Positions 1 to 8,490 of a stretch of 41,215 bases of DNA are shown in pieces. Origin of the DNA: Thermoleophilia bacterium (GTDB lineage: Bacteria; Actinomycetota; Thermoleophilia; BMS3ABIN01); contig JACWAM010000027.1 of NCBI GenBank assembly GCA_014874265.1, positions 1 through 41,215 on the forward strand, read 5' to 3'. A program made the position numbers and the translations under genes. The notes below the pieces were generated by a model. That model was given only the letters and a program-made list of their open reading frames with translations, did no database searches and was not told the origin of the DNA. Positions within the stretch are counted from its first letter, which is position 1. Every line of letters starts with the position of its first letter.

Positions 1-75
1 GGCGTAACATGGTTCCACACAAGCGTCACCGCGAGCGCCCAGGATGAGTGCGGAAACTCGTATACGTATCCCTAG
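1..75 (+). CDS. C-terminal fragment of a probable secreted/surface protein
   Basis: Frame 1 is open from the window edge to a TAG at 73-75 and encodes 24 residues ending in an Ala/Ser/Thr-rich stretch with the core QDECGNS. That core resembles the end of extracellular Ig-like or HYR-type beta-sandwich repeats, which often carry a D-x-C-G-N motif. A strong hairpin follows 45 bases later, as expected at the end of a transcription unit. The fragment is too short for a family assignment; the surface-protein reading is an inference. Confidence 0.4.
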   Translation, partial: GVTWFHTSVTASAQDECGNSYTYP

Positions 76-119
76 GCACTGAACCAGGAAAATGGCAATT
101 AAGGCAAAGAAACGGGAGC

Positions 120-147
120 AGAGGGCGGCCCGTATGGGCCGCCCTCT
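120..147 (+). terminator. Strong GC hairpin, probable terminator
   Basis: A perfect 12-bp inverted repeat (120-131 with 136-147) closes a 4-base GTAT loop. There is no long T run after it. It lies just downstream of the partial gene at the window edge and most likely ends that transcript. Confidence 0.6.
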
Positions 148-230
148 CGCTTGGAATCATAGACTCCCCGAATCAGGTTCACCGCTAAATCTCCCTTTTT
201 AACAGCGTCAAGGCAAAAACTAAGTATTCA

Positions 231-323
231 TCCCGCCAATGCCGATAACGCTACCAAAGGCTGGGTGGGACGGACCAAAGTCCGCGCCGCCGGCATAACT
301 TTTAGGGCGAGACGTGAAGTCTC
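231..323 (+). other. Candidate structured leader RNA
   Basis: This stretch lies upstream of the gene at 360 and has several possible helices: 231-237 with 264-270 (one G-U pair), 239-244 with 291-296 (ATGCCG/CGGCAT), a hairpin CGGAC-CAAA-GTCCG at 271-284, and GAGAC-GTGAA-GTCTC at 309-323. The first two helices cross, so they would form a pseudoknot or be mutually exclusive. GATAACG and GGGACG recall words found in GEMM-I (c-di-GMP) riboswitches, but the GGCAAA...GCAAAGCC core is not present in order, so no class is assigned. The rest of 148-359 shows nothing recognisable. Confidence 0.25.
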
Positions 324-359
324 TGATGGGCTGATGAAAACAACAAAAGCAGCTGATTC

Positions 360-800
360 GTGCATAAAAGCAACAACGCAAATAGTGATTTTTATATCCA
401 GAGAGTGGTTCTTGCCCAGGGGCAGGTAATTGATCTCATTTGTTTCGACGACGTAGAAGCCGTTGATAAGGTGATCGAAGAAATCATGGCCGAGCTACAG
501 AAAAAACAAACAGAGTTACAGACTTGCCCACTTTGTAAGTCGAAACTTGTTTACCCGGTAGAGCGCTTCCAGGTCAATGACTTGGAGTGGAAAGTAATGC
601 TGCTCTGCCCGAACTGCCTGTGCAAGCGCGAGCTCGTTGTCGACCGGGAGACGGTCCGCGAGTTGCTGAAGAACGCTCGGGTCGGCCGAGAAGCGCTGAT
701 GAAAGAGCTTGACGGCATGCAGAAAAAGAACATGGAAGAAGAAGCCGACAAATTCATCATCGCGCTCAACAAAGATCATATCCTTCCAATCGACTTTTAG
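360..800 (+). CDS. Conserved hypothetical protein with zinc ribbon
   Basis: A 146-residue soluble protein that I do not recognise as a named family. Residues about 1-50 form an alpha/beta start. A CxxC...CxxC pair follows (CPLC near residue 56 and CPNC near residue 83), which is a typical zinc ribbon. The C-terminal third is a charged helix rich in Glu and Lys. The start is GTG at 360; no convincing Shine-Dalgarno sequence precedes it. An ATG at 334 opens only a 31-codon ORF in another frame. The gene stands alone, converging on rho, with a hairpin terminator after it and a possibly structured leader before it. Function unknown; nucleic-acid binding is possible but not shown. Confidence 0.7.
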   Translation: MHKSNNANSDFYIQRVVLAQGQVIDLICFDDVEAVDKVIEEIMAELQKKQTELQTCPLCKSKLVYPVERFQVNDLEWKVMLLCPNCLCKRELVVDRETVRELLKNARVGREALMKELDGMQKKNMEEEADKFIIALNKDHILPIDF

Positions 801-872
801 AGCATTCAGGGAACAATAGCGGAACTGACGAGTAAATTCCAGGCTTGACCAGCTCCTCAGCCGCTGCAAATT

Positions 873-910
873 GGGACACGGACCGGACTTATGAATCCTG
901 ACCGTGTCCC
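873..910. terminator. Bidirectional hairpin terminator between convergent genes
   Basis: GGGACACGG (873-881) pairs with CCGTGTCCC (902-910) around a 20-base loop, followed on the plus strand by TATTTTCT. It lies between the zinc-ribbon gene (ends 800) and rho (ends 996, opposite strand), so it can serve both. Confidence 0.6.
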
Positions 911-940
911 TATTTTCTGGCCTGATTAAACCGATGAGAT

Positions 941-991
941 GCAGATGCTAAACGCAAGATCCTTCAGCTTCGCTCCGGGGATGACAGGGAG
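941..991 (-). repeat. Dispersed palindrome-like repeat, copy 1
   Basis: Contains CTTCAGCTTCGCTCCGGGGA followed by TGACAG. The same motif recurs at 13289-13319 and 15383-15412, and its reverse complement at 13230-13267 and 38575-38612. It is just downstream of the rho stop codon. Confidence 0.6.
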
Positions 992-995
992 GTGT

Positions 996-2300
<1,305 letters not shown>

Positions 2301-2355
2301 GATGTTGTCACTTTGATTGACCTTTATCTTTGTGGTTTATAAAGGAGTTTTGATA

Positions 2356-2460
2356 GGTTTATTGTCTATAGTTTATGGTTTTCTAGGTTTTATTTTTGGG
2401 TTTATCCAGAATCCAGCGGTCCACCATCCACCATCTGCTATTTAGCATCCACCATCTGCT
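2356..2460. repeat. Degenerate 7-bp-phased repeat tracts at the tal 3' end
   Basis: Six consecutive heptads run from 2419 to 2460, for example ATCCACC ATCTGCT. The block 2447-2460 repeats 2426-2439 exactly. A looser T-rich heptad run (GGTTTAT-like) occupies 2356-2383. The tract overlaps the tal stop codon (2438-2440) and encodes the last residues of the protein. Confidence 0.8.
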
Positions 2461-3100
2461 TTCCCGCCTTCTCCCAGTCTTTCTTGAACAAATCTATGCC
2501 AATGTCCGTCAGCGGATGTTTGAGCATTTTGCGAAACACTGCGGGAGGAATGGTAGCGACATCGCATCCCAGTAAAGCGGCCTGGGTGACGTGCATAGGA
2601 TTTCGGATGCTAGCTGCAATAACTTTAGTAGAAATTTCGTTGACGGAAAAGATTTCGACTATGTCAGACAGGACGGCTTCCGAATCATGGCCAATGTCAT
2701 CCAGGCGCCCGACAAACGGACTAACGTAAGTCGCCCCCGCGGCCGCCGCCAACAGCGCCTGGTTGGCGGAAAAGACCAGCGTCACGTTGGTCTTGATGTT
2801 ACGCTTGGCCAGCTCCGAGGCGGCTCTCAAGCCCGCTGCCGACATCGGCACCTTGATAACAATGTTGTCATGCAGGCTGGCCAGTTCCACCGCTTCTGAC
2901 ACCATACCCTCGGCGTCATCGGATAAAACCTCGGCGCTCACGGGACCGCCCACCAGCTCGCAGATTCCCTGCAGGATCTTGTTATAGTCGCCGGTTTCGC
3001 GCGACAGTAGCGTCGGGTTGGTCGTGCATCCCTTGAGGATGCCCCAGCGGGCAATCTCCCGGATGTCATCCATGTTGGCGGTATCGACGAAGAAGTCCAT
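2438..3100 (-). CDS. tal: Transaldolase (small MipB/TalC type)
   Basis: A 220-residue TIM-barrel enzyme that moves a dihydroxyacetone unit between sugar phosphates in the pentose phosphate pathway. It has the family start MDFFVDTANM, the TNPTLL motif and the Schiff-base lysine in NIVIKVPMS. Glu in SAEVLS and Phe in YVSPFVGRLDD match transaldolase rather than fructose-6-phosphate aldolase, which has Gln and Tyr there (family knowledge). Start: ATG 3100, with GAGGTGA five bases upstream; its A overlaps the TGA of the upstream kinase gene, so the two are translationally coupled. A longer start at 3127 is less likely. The last codons (KQMVDAK) lie inside a heptad repeat tract. Confidence 0.93.
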   Translation of the reverse strand: MDFFVDTANMDDIREIARWGILKGCTTNPTLLSRETGDYNKILQGICELVGGPVSAEVLSDDAEGMVSEAVELASLHDNIVIKVPMSAAGLRAASELAKRNIKTNVTLVFSANQALLAAAAGATYVSPFVGRLDDIGHDSEAVLSDIVEIFSVNEISTKVIAASIRNPMHVTQAALLGCDVATIPPAVFRKMLKHPLTDIGIDLFKKDWEKAGKQMVDAK

Positions 3101-4059
3101 CAATTCACCTCGATTTTCAAGTTGCAAGACTTTTGATACTGATTCACCGCATCGAGCACAATGCCCATCGCGATCTTGACAGCATCGTCAATGCTGTGAT
3201 TGTCGATCACCGGCACGCCGGCGGCCTTGGCCCGATCGATCAGGAAGCTCTGCACCCGCCTGATCTTTTCCAGATTCTCGACATATTTTTCCAGCGACCG
3301 GACTCCTTCTGTCTCCTGGTCGCGCACGACAAAATGGCTCCGGTGACTTTCCTTATTCTCCACGACCATGAGCAGCTGGATGACGAGGGCATCCTTCCAT
3401 TGCTTCTCATTTAAAAAGCCCGGCACCACATGAGCGCCCTCGACGACCATCCACATCCCTTCTTTGATAGTGCGCTCGATGATGGCATTGACGCCCACGC
3501 AAACTTTCTCGATCTGCGACACGAAGCCGCTGATGTCCCGGTCGGCGCCACGCTTGTCCGCCGCCCGAACCACCTTCCCGGCCTCGAACGAAGAGTAATG
3601 GATCGACGGCATCAGGTCCTTGGAAAAACAGGCCCGCATAACCTGCCGGATCGCATCCGTCGAGGTCAGCCGCGTCACGCCCAGCCGGTGCGCCACCTGC
3701 GTTGCCAGCGTGCTCTTGCCGACCCCGGTGGCGCCGCCGATGAGAATGATCAGCGGCCTCTCCAGCTGCCGCAACTGGCTCCAGAGGCGGTACCGCTCGG
3801 TAAAACTTTGGCCTTCCTCCTCTCCGAGAACCTGCTGCGCGATCTCCCGCAACCTCAACATGGTGATGCTCGATTCGCCGCTCTCGATCAGATGCCGCTC
3901 GATCTCCCGGGCGACGTGATAGGCGCGCTCCGGCGGCAAACCGGTGGCCATAATCGACTGGGCCATCAGGCCCTTCGAATAGGGCACGCCAAAGTCCCTG
4001 CTGACAATCTGCAAATCCGGATGATCCCGGTATGATTCTTCCTTTGGCTTTTCAGACAT
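3100..4059 (-). CDS. 2-phosphoglycerate kinase
   Basis: A 319-residue kinase predicted to make 2,3-bisphosphoglycerate from 2-phosphoglycerate and ATP, the first step to cyclic 2,3-diphosphoglycerate in methanogens. Residues about 20-100 resemble an ATP-cone-like regulatory domain (VPYSKGLMAQSIM). A P-loop GGATGVGKST follows near residue 110, and the remainder is a P-loop kinase fold with the MVVEGAHVVPGF segment typical of this family. Start: ATG 4059, which overlaps the end of the cDPG synthetase gene by eight bases; an in-frame extension to 4206 is a shadow inside that gene. The neighbour acting on its product supports the call. Confidence 0.88.
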   Translation of the reverse strand: MSEKPKEESYRDHPDLQIVSRDFGVPYSKGLMAQSIMATGLPPERAYHVAREIERHLIESGESSITMLRLREIAQQVLGEEEGQSFTERYRLWSQLRQLERPLIILIGGATGVGKSTLATQVAHRLGVTRLTSTDAIRQVMRACFSKDLMPSIHYSSFEAGKVVRAADKRGADRDISGFVSQIEKVCVGVNAIIERTIKEGMWMVVEGAHVVPGFLNEKQWKDALVIQLLMVVENKESHRSHFVVRDQETEGVRSLEKYVENLEKIRRVQSFLIDRAKAAGVPVIDNHSIDDAVKIAMGIVLDAVNQYQKSCNLKIEVN

Positions 4060-5428
4060 CGGTTCCGCCAAATTCTGCCATAGCCTGCCTGGCCAGCTCT
4101 GCGGGAAGCGGCGCCAGCAGCCCGCCGCCGCCAGCCTCCACGGGAATATTGTCACAAAAAACAACCCGGATGCCGCGGCGATCTGCTTCCTCGGCAACGA
4201 TATCAACCGCCGCTGCTTTGATCTCCGTCAGAAAGATATCGGCGTCGTCCTGCTTCAGCTCCGCCAGCTGGGCGCGGAGCCTGCCGCGATTCGCCAGCTC
4301 GCTGGAGGCAAACTTTACCAAGCACCCGTAAGTGTCCGCGAGATAAGCGGCGATGCGCTCGCTGACAGCAGGCTGAGCTGTAGTAAAATACGCCACTCGG
4401 GCGCCGCGGATGTCTGCCGCGGGCTTCGGCCGCAGCACTACCGGAACCACCGTCGCCCCGGAGTTAATCTTTTTAATGCCGGTGATGAGGCGCTCTACCT
4501 TGGCCGGACTGGCCAGCGGCTCCTCGCACATCGTCAGCAGCACCGCGTCGGAAATCAGCATTCGGTAAGTACCGAGCAGCCCCAGCAAATACTCTTCCGG
4601 CTGGTCCGCCCCGGCGACGCAGAGAATCCTATTTGCCTTGACCGGCGGCAGGGCCGAGCCACTGCCTTCAAAAATTATCAGCGACGCCGGCAAGGTCTCG
4701 GCCAGCTCCGCCCCCTGCACCACATTGGACACAAACGGCATCCCTGCCAACCCACCGCCGCAACGGCGGCAGCCAATTGTGGTAACAAGGCTCAGCGCTG
4801 CGTCTTCGAGGTAATCGGAAGCTGCGTGCTTCCCCTGCCTGCTTAAAGATAGAAGATCGGCGACCCCGAGACGGCGCTCGTCGCCTGTGATTAACTCGGG
4901 ATCGGGCGGTCCTCCCCTGCCCATCGCCACAACGGCGACGCTGCCGCGCCCGCCGCCGGCGAACGATTCATTGATTGCTCTTGCCAGAAAACCGCTAACC
5001 GCTGTTTTACCAATTCTTTTTCCTGTGCCAATAACGGAAATGGAGGGCTTCCGGGAAAGCTTATGGAATGACGGCGGAAGAAGAGTAAAATCAGCGCCCT
5101 GATACCGGGCTCCGGCCGCAAGTGCATGACTGGCATACCAGAATCGCTCCCTGTAGCCTAGCACAGGCTCATCGCTTAAGTCAACGACCACTTCCGGATC
5201 GAGTTTTCGCAGGGCTTCGGTAAACGCCTCCAGCGGGTCCGGATCCAAAAACACCGGCACGCCATATTCGTTCTGCCCAGCGTCTCCCGCCAGCGATGTG
5301 TCAATCTTCTCCGTCCCTCCCAGGAAGACGGCGGCACGCAGATCGTAAACGGCGGCAACCTCTTCCAGAGCCTCTCTGACAACATTGGGATAATGCTCCC
5401 CGTCAATCAACGCGATGGCCCGCTTCAA
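4052..5428 (-). CDS. cpgS: Cyclic 2,3-diphosphoglycerate synthetase
   Basis: A 458-residue protein predicted to close 2,3-bisphosphoglycerate to the cyclic pyrophosphate cDPG using ATP. The N-terminal domain begins MKRAIALIDGEHYP, as in the archaeal enzyme. A P-loop GTGKRIGKTAVSG lies near residue 135, followed by RYQGADF-type and VGADQPEEYLLG-like conserved segments. Known mainly from thermophilic methanogens, where cDPG reaches high concentration as a thermoprotectant or phosphate and energy store; bacterial copies are rare. Start: TTG 5428, overlapping the stop of the upstream phosphoesterase by two bases, so the genes are tightly coupled. It in turn overlaps 2-phosphoglycerate kinase. Confidence 0.88.
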   Translation of the reverse strand: MKRAIALIDGEHYPNVVREALEEVAAVYDLRAAVFLGGTEKIDTSLAGDAGQNEYGVPVFLDPDPLEAFTEALRKLDPEVVVDLSDEPVLGYRERFWYASHALAAGARYQGADFTLLPPSFHKLSRKPSISVIGTGKRIGKTAVSGFLARAINESFAGGGRGSVAVVAMGRGGPPDPELITGDERRLGVADLLSLSRQGKHAASDYLEDAALSLVTTIGCRRCGGGLAGMPFVSNVVQGAELAETLPASLIIFEGSGSALPPVKANRILCVAGADQPEEYLLGLLGTYRMLISDAVLLTMCEEPLASPAKVERLITGIKKINSGATVVPVVLRPKPAADIRGARVAYFTTAQPAVSERIAAYLADTYGCLVKFASSELANRGRLRAQLAELKQDDADIFLTEIKAAAVDIVAEEADRRGIRVVFCDNIPVEAGGGGLLAPLPAELARQAMAEFGGTDV

Positions 5429-6276
5429 CTGGCGCCCCCGGGCTTGTCAGGCAAAGATTTCTCGTAGGCGAACGTGGAAGAGGAAAACTTGATGATCTGA
5501 TCGGCGTCGTGGAATGGATACTTGCGCCAAATGGTGACCTCGCCGGCGGCAATCTCGATCACGTTATAGCAGGGACGCACCCGGCCTCGCAGCCTCAGGG
5601 TGCAGACGGTGCCGGCGTTAACGGCAAAAATGTTCTCCAGCCGCCAGGCGTGGGGCACATGCTTGTGGCCGCTGAGCACAAGATTGACGCCGCATTCCTG
5701 CAGCACCTCCAGCGTATCACCAGCATCGTAAACCATGTTGCGCTCACGGCCAGTTCCTGGCACCGGCAGCAGGTGATGATGCAGAACGAAAACGCGGAAC
5801 ATCGCGGGAGTTGAAAATTGATCCCGCAGCCAGCTGTAACGGTGGCGGCCGATGGTGCCGTAGTCCAGGTCAGGCTCCGTCGAATCGACGCCGACGATGC
5901 TGATGCCACTTTTATGGATGACACTCTGCCGGGAGCCAAACATCTCTTCGAAATGGATATAGCCCACGTTGCGAGCGTCGTGATTCCCCGGCACCACAAC
6001 CATGTCACGGCACTGGATCTTGTCAAGATAGCTCTTCATCAGGAGATATTCCTGCTTGTAGCCCTGGTCAGTGAGATCTCCGGTCACGACGACGATATCA
6101 GGCTTCAGGTCGTTGAGCTCGATGATGGCCCGGTCCATCAGGTTGGGAACGAAATACTGCGATCCCGCGTGTATATCGGAGATGTGGGCGATCGTTAACG
6201 GCTTGGCGCCGCTGTCAAGCCTGAATTTATCCGATTCCGAGAGTGTCGCCTCGGGATTCAAATCCATGTTCTCCAA
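5425..6276 (-). CDS. Calcineurin-like metallophosphoesterase, candidate cDPG hydrolase
   Basis: A 283-residue class III (CpdA-like) dimetal phosphoesterase. All five metal motifs are present in order: DIHAG, GDLTDQG, GNHD, HHHLLP and GHKH. No signal peptide or membrane segment is seen, so it should act in the cytoplasm. Start: TTG 6276 or ATG 6267; GGAGA precedes the ATG very closely. It is the first gene after the promoter at 6298-6326 and overlaps the cDPG synthetase gene. Enzymes of this fold cleave cyclic phosphodiesters and also pyrophosphate bonds (LpxH, ADP-ribose pyrophosphatases). The context suggests hydrolysis of cDPG; that is an inference, and cAMP or another nucleotide remain possible substrates. 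Confidence 0.88.
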   Translation of the reverse strand: MENMDLNPEATLSESDKFRLDSGAKPLTIAHISDIHAGSQYFVPNLMDRAIIELNDLKPDIVVVTGDLTDQGYKQEYLLMKSYLDKIQCRDMVVVPGNHDARNVGYIHFEEMFGSRQSVIHKSGISIVGVDSTEPDLDYGTIGRHRYSWLRDQFSTPAMFRVFVLHHHLLPVPGTGRERNMVYDAGDTLEVLQECGVNLVLSGHKHVPHAWRLENIFAVNAGTVCTLRLRGRVRPCYNVIEIAAGEVTIWRKYPFHDADQIIKFSSSTFAYEKSLPDKPGGAS

Positions 6277-6297
6277 TTTACTAAAGGGCCTGATTCG

Positions 6298-6326
6298 AAA
6301 TTAAACCTTAAAAAATATTTTGACAA
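6298..6326 (-). promoter_or_regulatory. Sigma70-type promoter for the cDPG operon
   Basis: Read on the minus strand: TTGTCA (6326-6321), a 17-base spacer and TAATTT (6303-6298). The predicted start of transcription is about 15-25 bases before the phosphoesterase start codon. Confidence 0.5.
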
Positions 6327-6442
6327 TCCCGCGAAGTCGTTTTCGGGATAATGCGCGGCAGGTGGCACTCACATCGGCGCGTCGGCGGCAAATGTTTAAC
6401 CGGATATTAGTTTTTGGAAAAAACAATTCCTCCAGCTTTGTT

Positions 6443-6470
6443 GATTCCAAAGTCCAAAATCTAATGTCCT
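6443..6470. repeat. Weak heptad-phased tract downstream of coaX
   Basis: Four loosely matching 7-base units (GATTCCA, AAGTCCA and two poorer ones) in the gap between coaX and the cDPG operon promoter. Weaker than the other heptad tracts of the window. Confidence 0.35.
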
Positions 6471-6487
6471 GCGACCGGTTTTATGCG

Positions 6488-6508
6488 CCGTGACTGGTCC
6501 AATCACGG
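6488..6508 (-). terminator. Hairpin after coaX
   Basis: CCGTGA (6488-6493) pairs with TCACGG (6503-6508) about 20 bases after the coaX stop codon. There is no clear T run, so this is a weak or Rho-assisted terminator at best. Confidence 0.35.
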
Positions 6509-6526
6509 AATCGGTTCCTGGAAAAG

Positions 6527-7309
6527 CTATTTCTTTTGGTTCCTCTCATGAATCAGTTTCAAACCCTTGAGCGTCAACAGGGGATCGATCAGGCTGAGCG
6601 TTTGCGTATGGGGCACGATCAGCCCGGCAAAGCCGCCAGTGGCGATCGTCGCCACTTCTGGCTCGCCCAGTTCCAACTTGAACCTGGTGACAAGCCCGTC
6701 CACAAGGCCGGCAAAGCCAAAAATCACTCCGGACCGGAGCGAGCCGGCCGTCGTCCTGCCAATCACCGCCTCCGGCTCGAACAGCTCGACGCGGGAAAGC
6801 CGCGCCGCTCTGGCGGTAAGCGCCTCCAGCGACACCTCCACACCGGGCGCAATGGCGCCCCCCATGTATTCGCCGGCGCCGGAAATAGCGCAAAAGGTCG
6901 TCGCCGTGCCAAAATCGACCACAACACACGGACCGCCAAGAATGTCAATTGCGGCCACAGCGTTCACGACCCGGTCCGCCCCCACCTCATGGGGATTGTT
7001 TATCATAACCGGCAGTCCGGTCTTCGTGCCAGGACCCACGATCAGCGCTTCCGATCCAAAGTAGCGGCGCGCCAGCAGTTGATACTCGGAAGCAAGCGGC
7101 GGCACCACCGAGGAAACGATTATCTCGCCGACGCCGCTAAGTGACAGCCCCTGGAACGACAGCAGCGATGAATACGCCACCGCCAACTGATCGGCAGTCG
7201 TGTGCGATTCGGTAGCCAGCCGCCAGTGGTTTTCCAAATTCGCGTCAGCATATAATCCGGCAACCGTATGCGAGTTGCCGACATCGACGGCAAGCAAGAG
7301 AGCTGTCAT
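6527..7309 (-). CDS. coaX: Type III pantothenate kinase
   Basis: A 260-residue ASKHA-fold kinase that phosphorylates pantothenate, the first step of coenzyme A synthesis. The N-terminal LLLAVDVGNSHTVAGL is the phosphate-binding loop. GADRVVNAVAA carries the catalytic region, and VVDFGTATTF and GGAIAPGV are the other type III signatures. Length is normal. Start: ATG 7309; no clear ribosome-binding site. It is the last gene of the biotin-NAD cofactor block on this strand, 81 bases after the DUF1284 gene. Confidence 0.93.
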   Translation of the reverse strand: MTALLLAVDVGNSHTVAGLYADANLENHWRLATESHTTADQLAVAYSSLLSFQGLSLSGVGEIIVSSVVPPLASEYQLLARRYFGSEALIVGPGTKTGLPVMINNPHEVGADRVVNAVAAIDILGGPCVVVDFGTATTFCAISGAGEYMGGAIAPGVEVSLEALTARAARLSRVELFEPEAVIGRTTAGSLRSGVIFGFAGLVDGLVTRFKLELGEPEVATIATGGFAGLIVPHTQTLSLIDPLLTLKGLKLIHERNQKK

Positions 7310-7390
7310 GGCAAGGTTTTGCTGGTTATCAGATTATATCGGGCCCCAGAGCCGGCTGATTGGAGCGGGATGCTTTCAGGCTTCCGAGCT

Positions 7391-7786
7391 TCAGTCTTCT
7401 TTTAACGCCGCCAGGCCCTCGGAACAATAATTCAGTTCCCGCCACCGGCATTCACCGCAAAGATGACTGAGATCTTCTGGCTGGACCGCCGTCGTCTTTT
7501 TAAGCAGCGACCGCCACTCAAGCCGGTCCCCCTCTTCGAGCCCCAGCCATCCCATCACGCGCCGGTCGGCGGCGTTTATCTCCTCTCCCGACCGGGCGCA
7601 GATCCCGGCATCCAGATGCGGGCAGGAAAGGCATATGTCATCGGCGCCCATGATTATCTTCACATCGGTGCCGCCATCTGATTTAAGGCGGTCAACGACG
7701 CGGGCGAGATTGGCAACAAAGACGGGCGAATAACCTTGGCCTCTAAAACCGTGAATGCACAGAAGATGATGTGCCCGTAAACGAAT
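7391..7786 (-). CDS. DUF1284 family protein with non-standard (ATT) start
   Basis: The conserved DUF1284 N-terminus (RLRAHHLLCIHGFRGQGYS) is fully encoded from 7783 downward, but between the bioY stop and this motif the frame has no ATG, GTG or TTG. The best candidate start is ATT at 7786-7784, next to a run of six Gs, giving 131 residues. An ATG start at 7663 would remove the conserved N-terminal third. The C-terminal part has CLSCPHLDAGIC and LCGECRWRELNYC, seven Cys in metal-binding spacing. Molecular function of the family is unknown. The frame is continuous with bioY, separated only by the bioY TGA. Rare initiation, UGA readthrough or loss of the start by mutation are all possible. Confidence 0.75.
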   Translation of the reverse strand: MRLRAHHLLCIHGFRGQGYSPVFVANLARVVDRLKSDGGTDVKIIMGADDICLSCPHLDAGICARSGEEINAADRRVMGWLGLEEGDRLEWRSLLKKTTAVQPEDLSHLCGECRWRELNYCSEGLAALKED

Positions 7787-7801
7787 GCCCCCCGTTTTAA
7801 A

Positions 7802-8392
7802 TCACTCCATTTCAGCGTGCCGGACAATTCCCTTTCCGGCCAACGACCCCCATAACTGTGGAACCTGCATGAGACTCCGGCACAGAACTACTGCAACTAT
7901 AATCTTCAGGGCGTCGCCTGGCAAGTAATAATAAAAGCCTTGCGCCAGCGCCGTCTGCAGGTTAACTCCGAGAGAATGCGCCAGCCAGGCAATGCCGGGC
8001 AGATAGATAATTACCGCGCCGGCGGCGAGGCTTACCGCCAGCCGCGGCAGCGGCGGCAGCCGCCGCGGCAGATGCTCCACCAGAGCACCGGTAATGAAGG
8101 CTGCCAGCAGGTAACCAACCAGATAACCGCCAGAGGGGCCGGCAAGCGCGGCCGGGCCGGAGGTAAACTGGGCGAAGACGGGCGCCCCGGCCAGGCCGAG
8201 AAGCAAGTATACCAGTTGGCTGATTACCCCCAATTTCTTGCCCAGGATGGCACCGGAGAGAATGACAAACAGGTTGGCCAGAACAATTGGCACCTGGCTG
8301 AACGGCAGTGGAAAAGATATCCAGGCGCCCACGGCGGTAAGGGCGGCAAAAAATGCCGCTAACACCATTTCACGAAGAGTTAATCCACTCAC
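7802..8392 (-). CDS. bioY: Biotin transporter BioY (ECF substrate-binding component)
   Basis: A 196-residue membrane protein with about six hydrophobic segments that takes up biotin, alone or with a shared EcfAAT energising module (not in this window). The GGYLVGYLLAAFITGAL segment with the preceding AGPSGG is the BioY signature. Start: GTG 8392, with AAAGGGAG eight bases upstream. It follows birA by 91 bases, with a BirA operator in the gap, so it should be repressed when biotin is plentiful. No biotin-synthesis genes are present here. Confidence 0.93.
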   Translation of the reverse strand: MSGLTLREMVLAAFFAALTAVGAWISFPLPFSQVPIVLANLFVILSGAILGKKLGVISQLVYLLLGLAGAPVFAQFTSGPAALAGPSGGYLVGYLLAAFITGALVEHLPRRLPPLPRLAVSLAAGAVIIYLPGIAWLAHSLGVNLQTALAQGFYYYLPGDALKIIVAVVLCRSLMQVPQLWGSLAGKGIVRHAEME

Positions 8393-8456
8393 TGTATTGG
8401 CTCCCTTTCACTCATTTCTTTTTCTCGCAAAAAGAGATTAATACAGGAGCCCGGAC

Positions 8457-8490
8457 TTCGTCAACTTAAATCAGTCTTCAAGTTTACATT
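8457..8490 (-). promoter_or_regulatory. BirA operator overlapping the bioY promoter
   Basis: On the minus strand TGTAAACT, 14 bases, AGTTGACG forms an imperfect dyad matching the bacterial BirA consensus TTGTAAACC-N14/15-GGTTTACAA. The right half-site contains TTGACG, which with TATTAA 15 bases further on could be the bioY promoter. The operator overlaps the birA stop codon (8484-8486). Confidence 0.7.

Noticed and set aside
2401-2460. CRISPR-like array at the regular repeats
   Set aside because: Units are 7 bases, contiguous and without spacers; no cas genes in the window.
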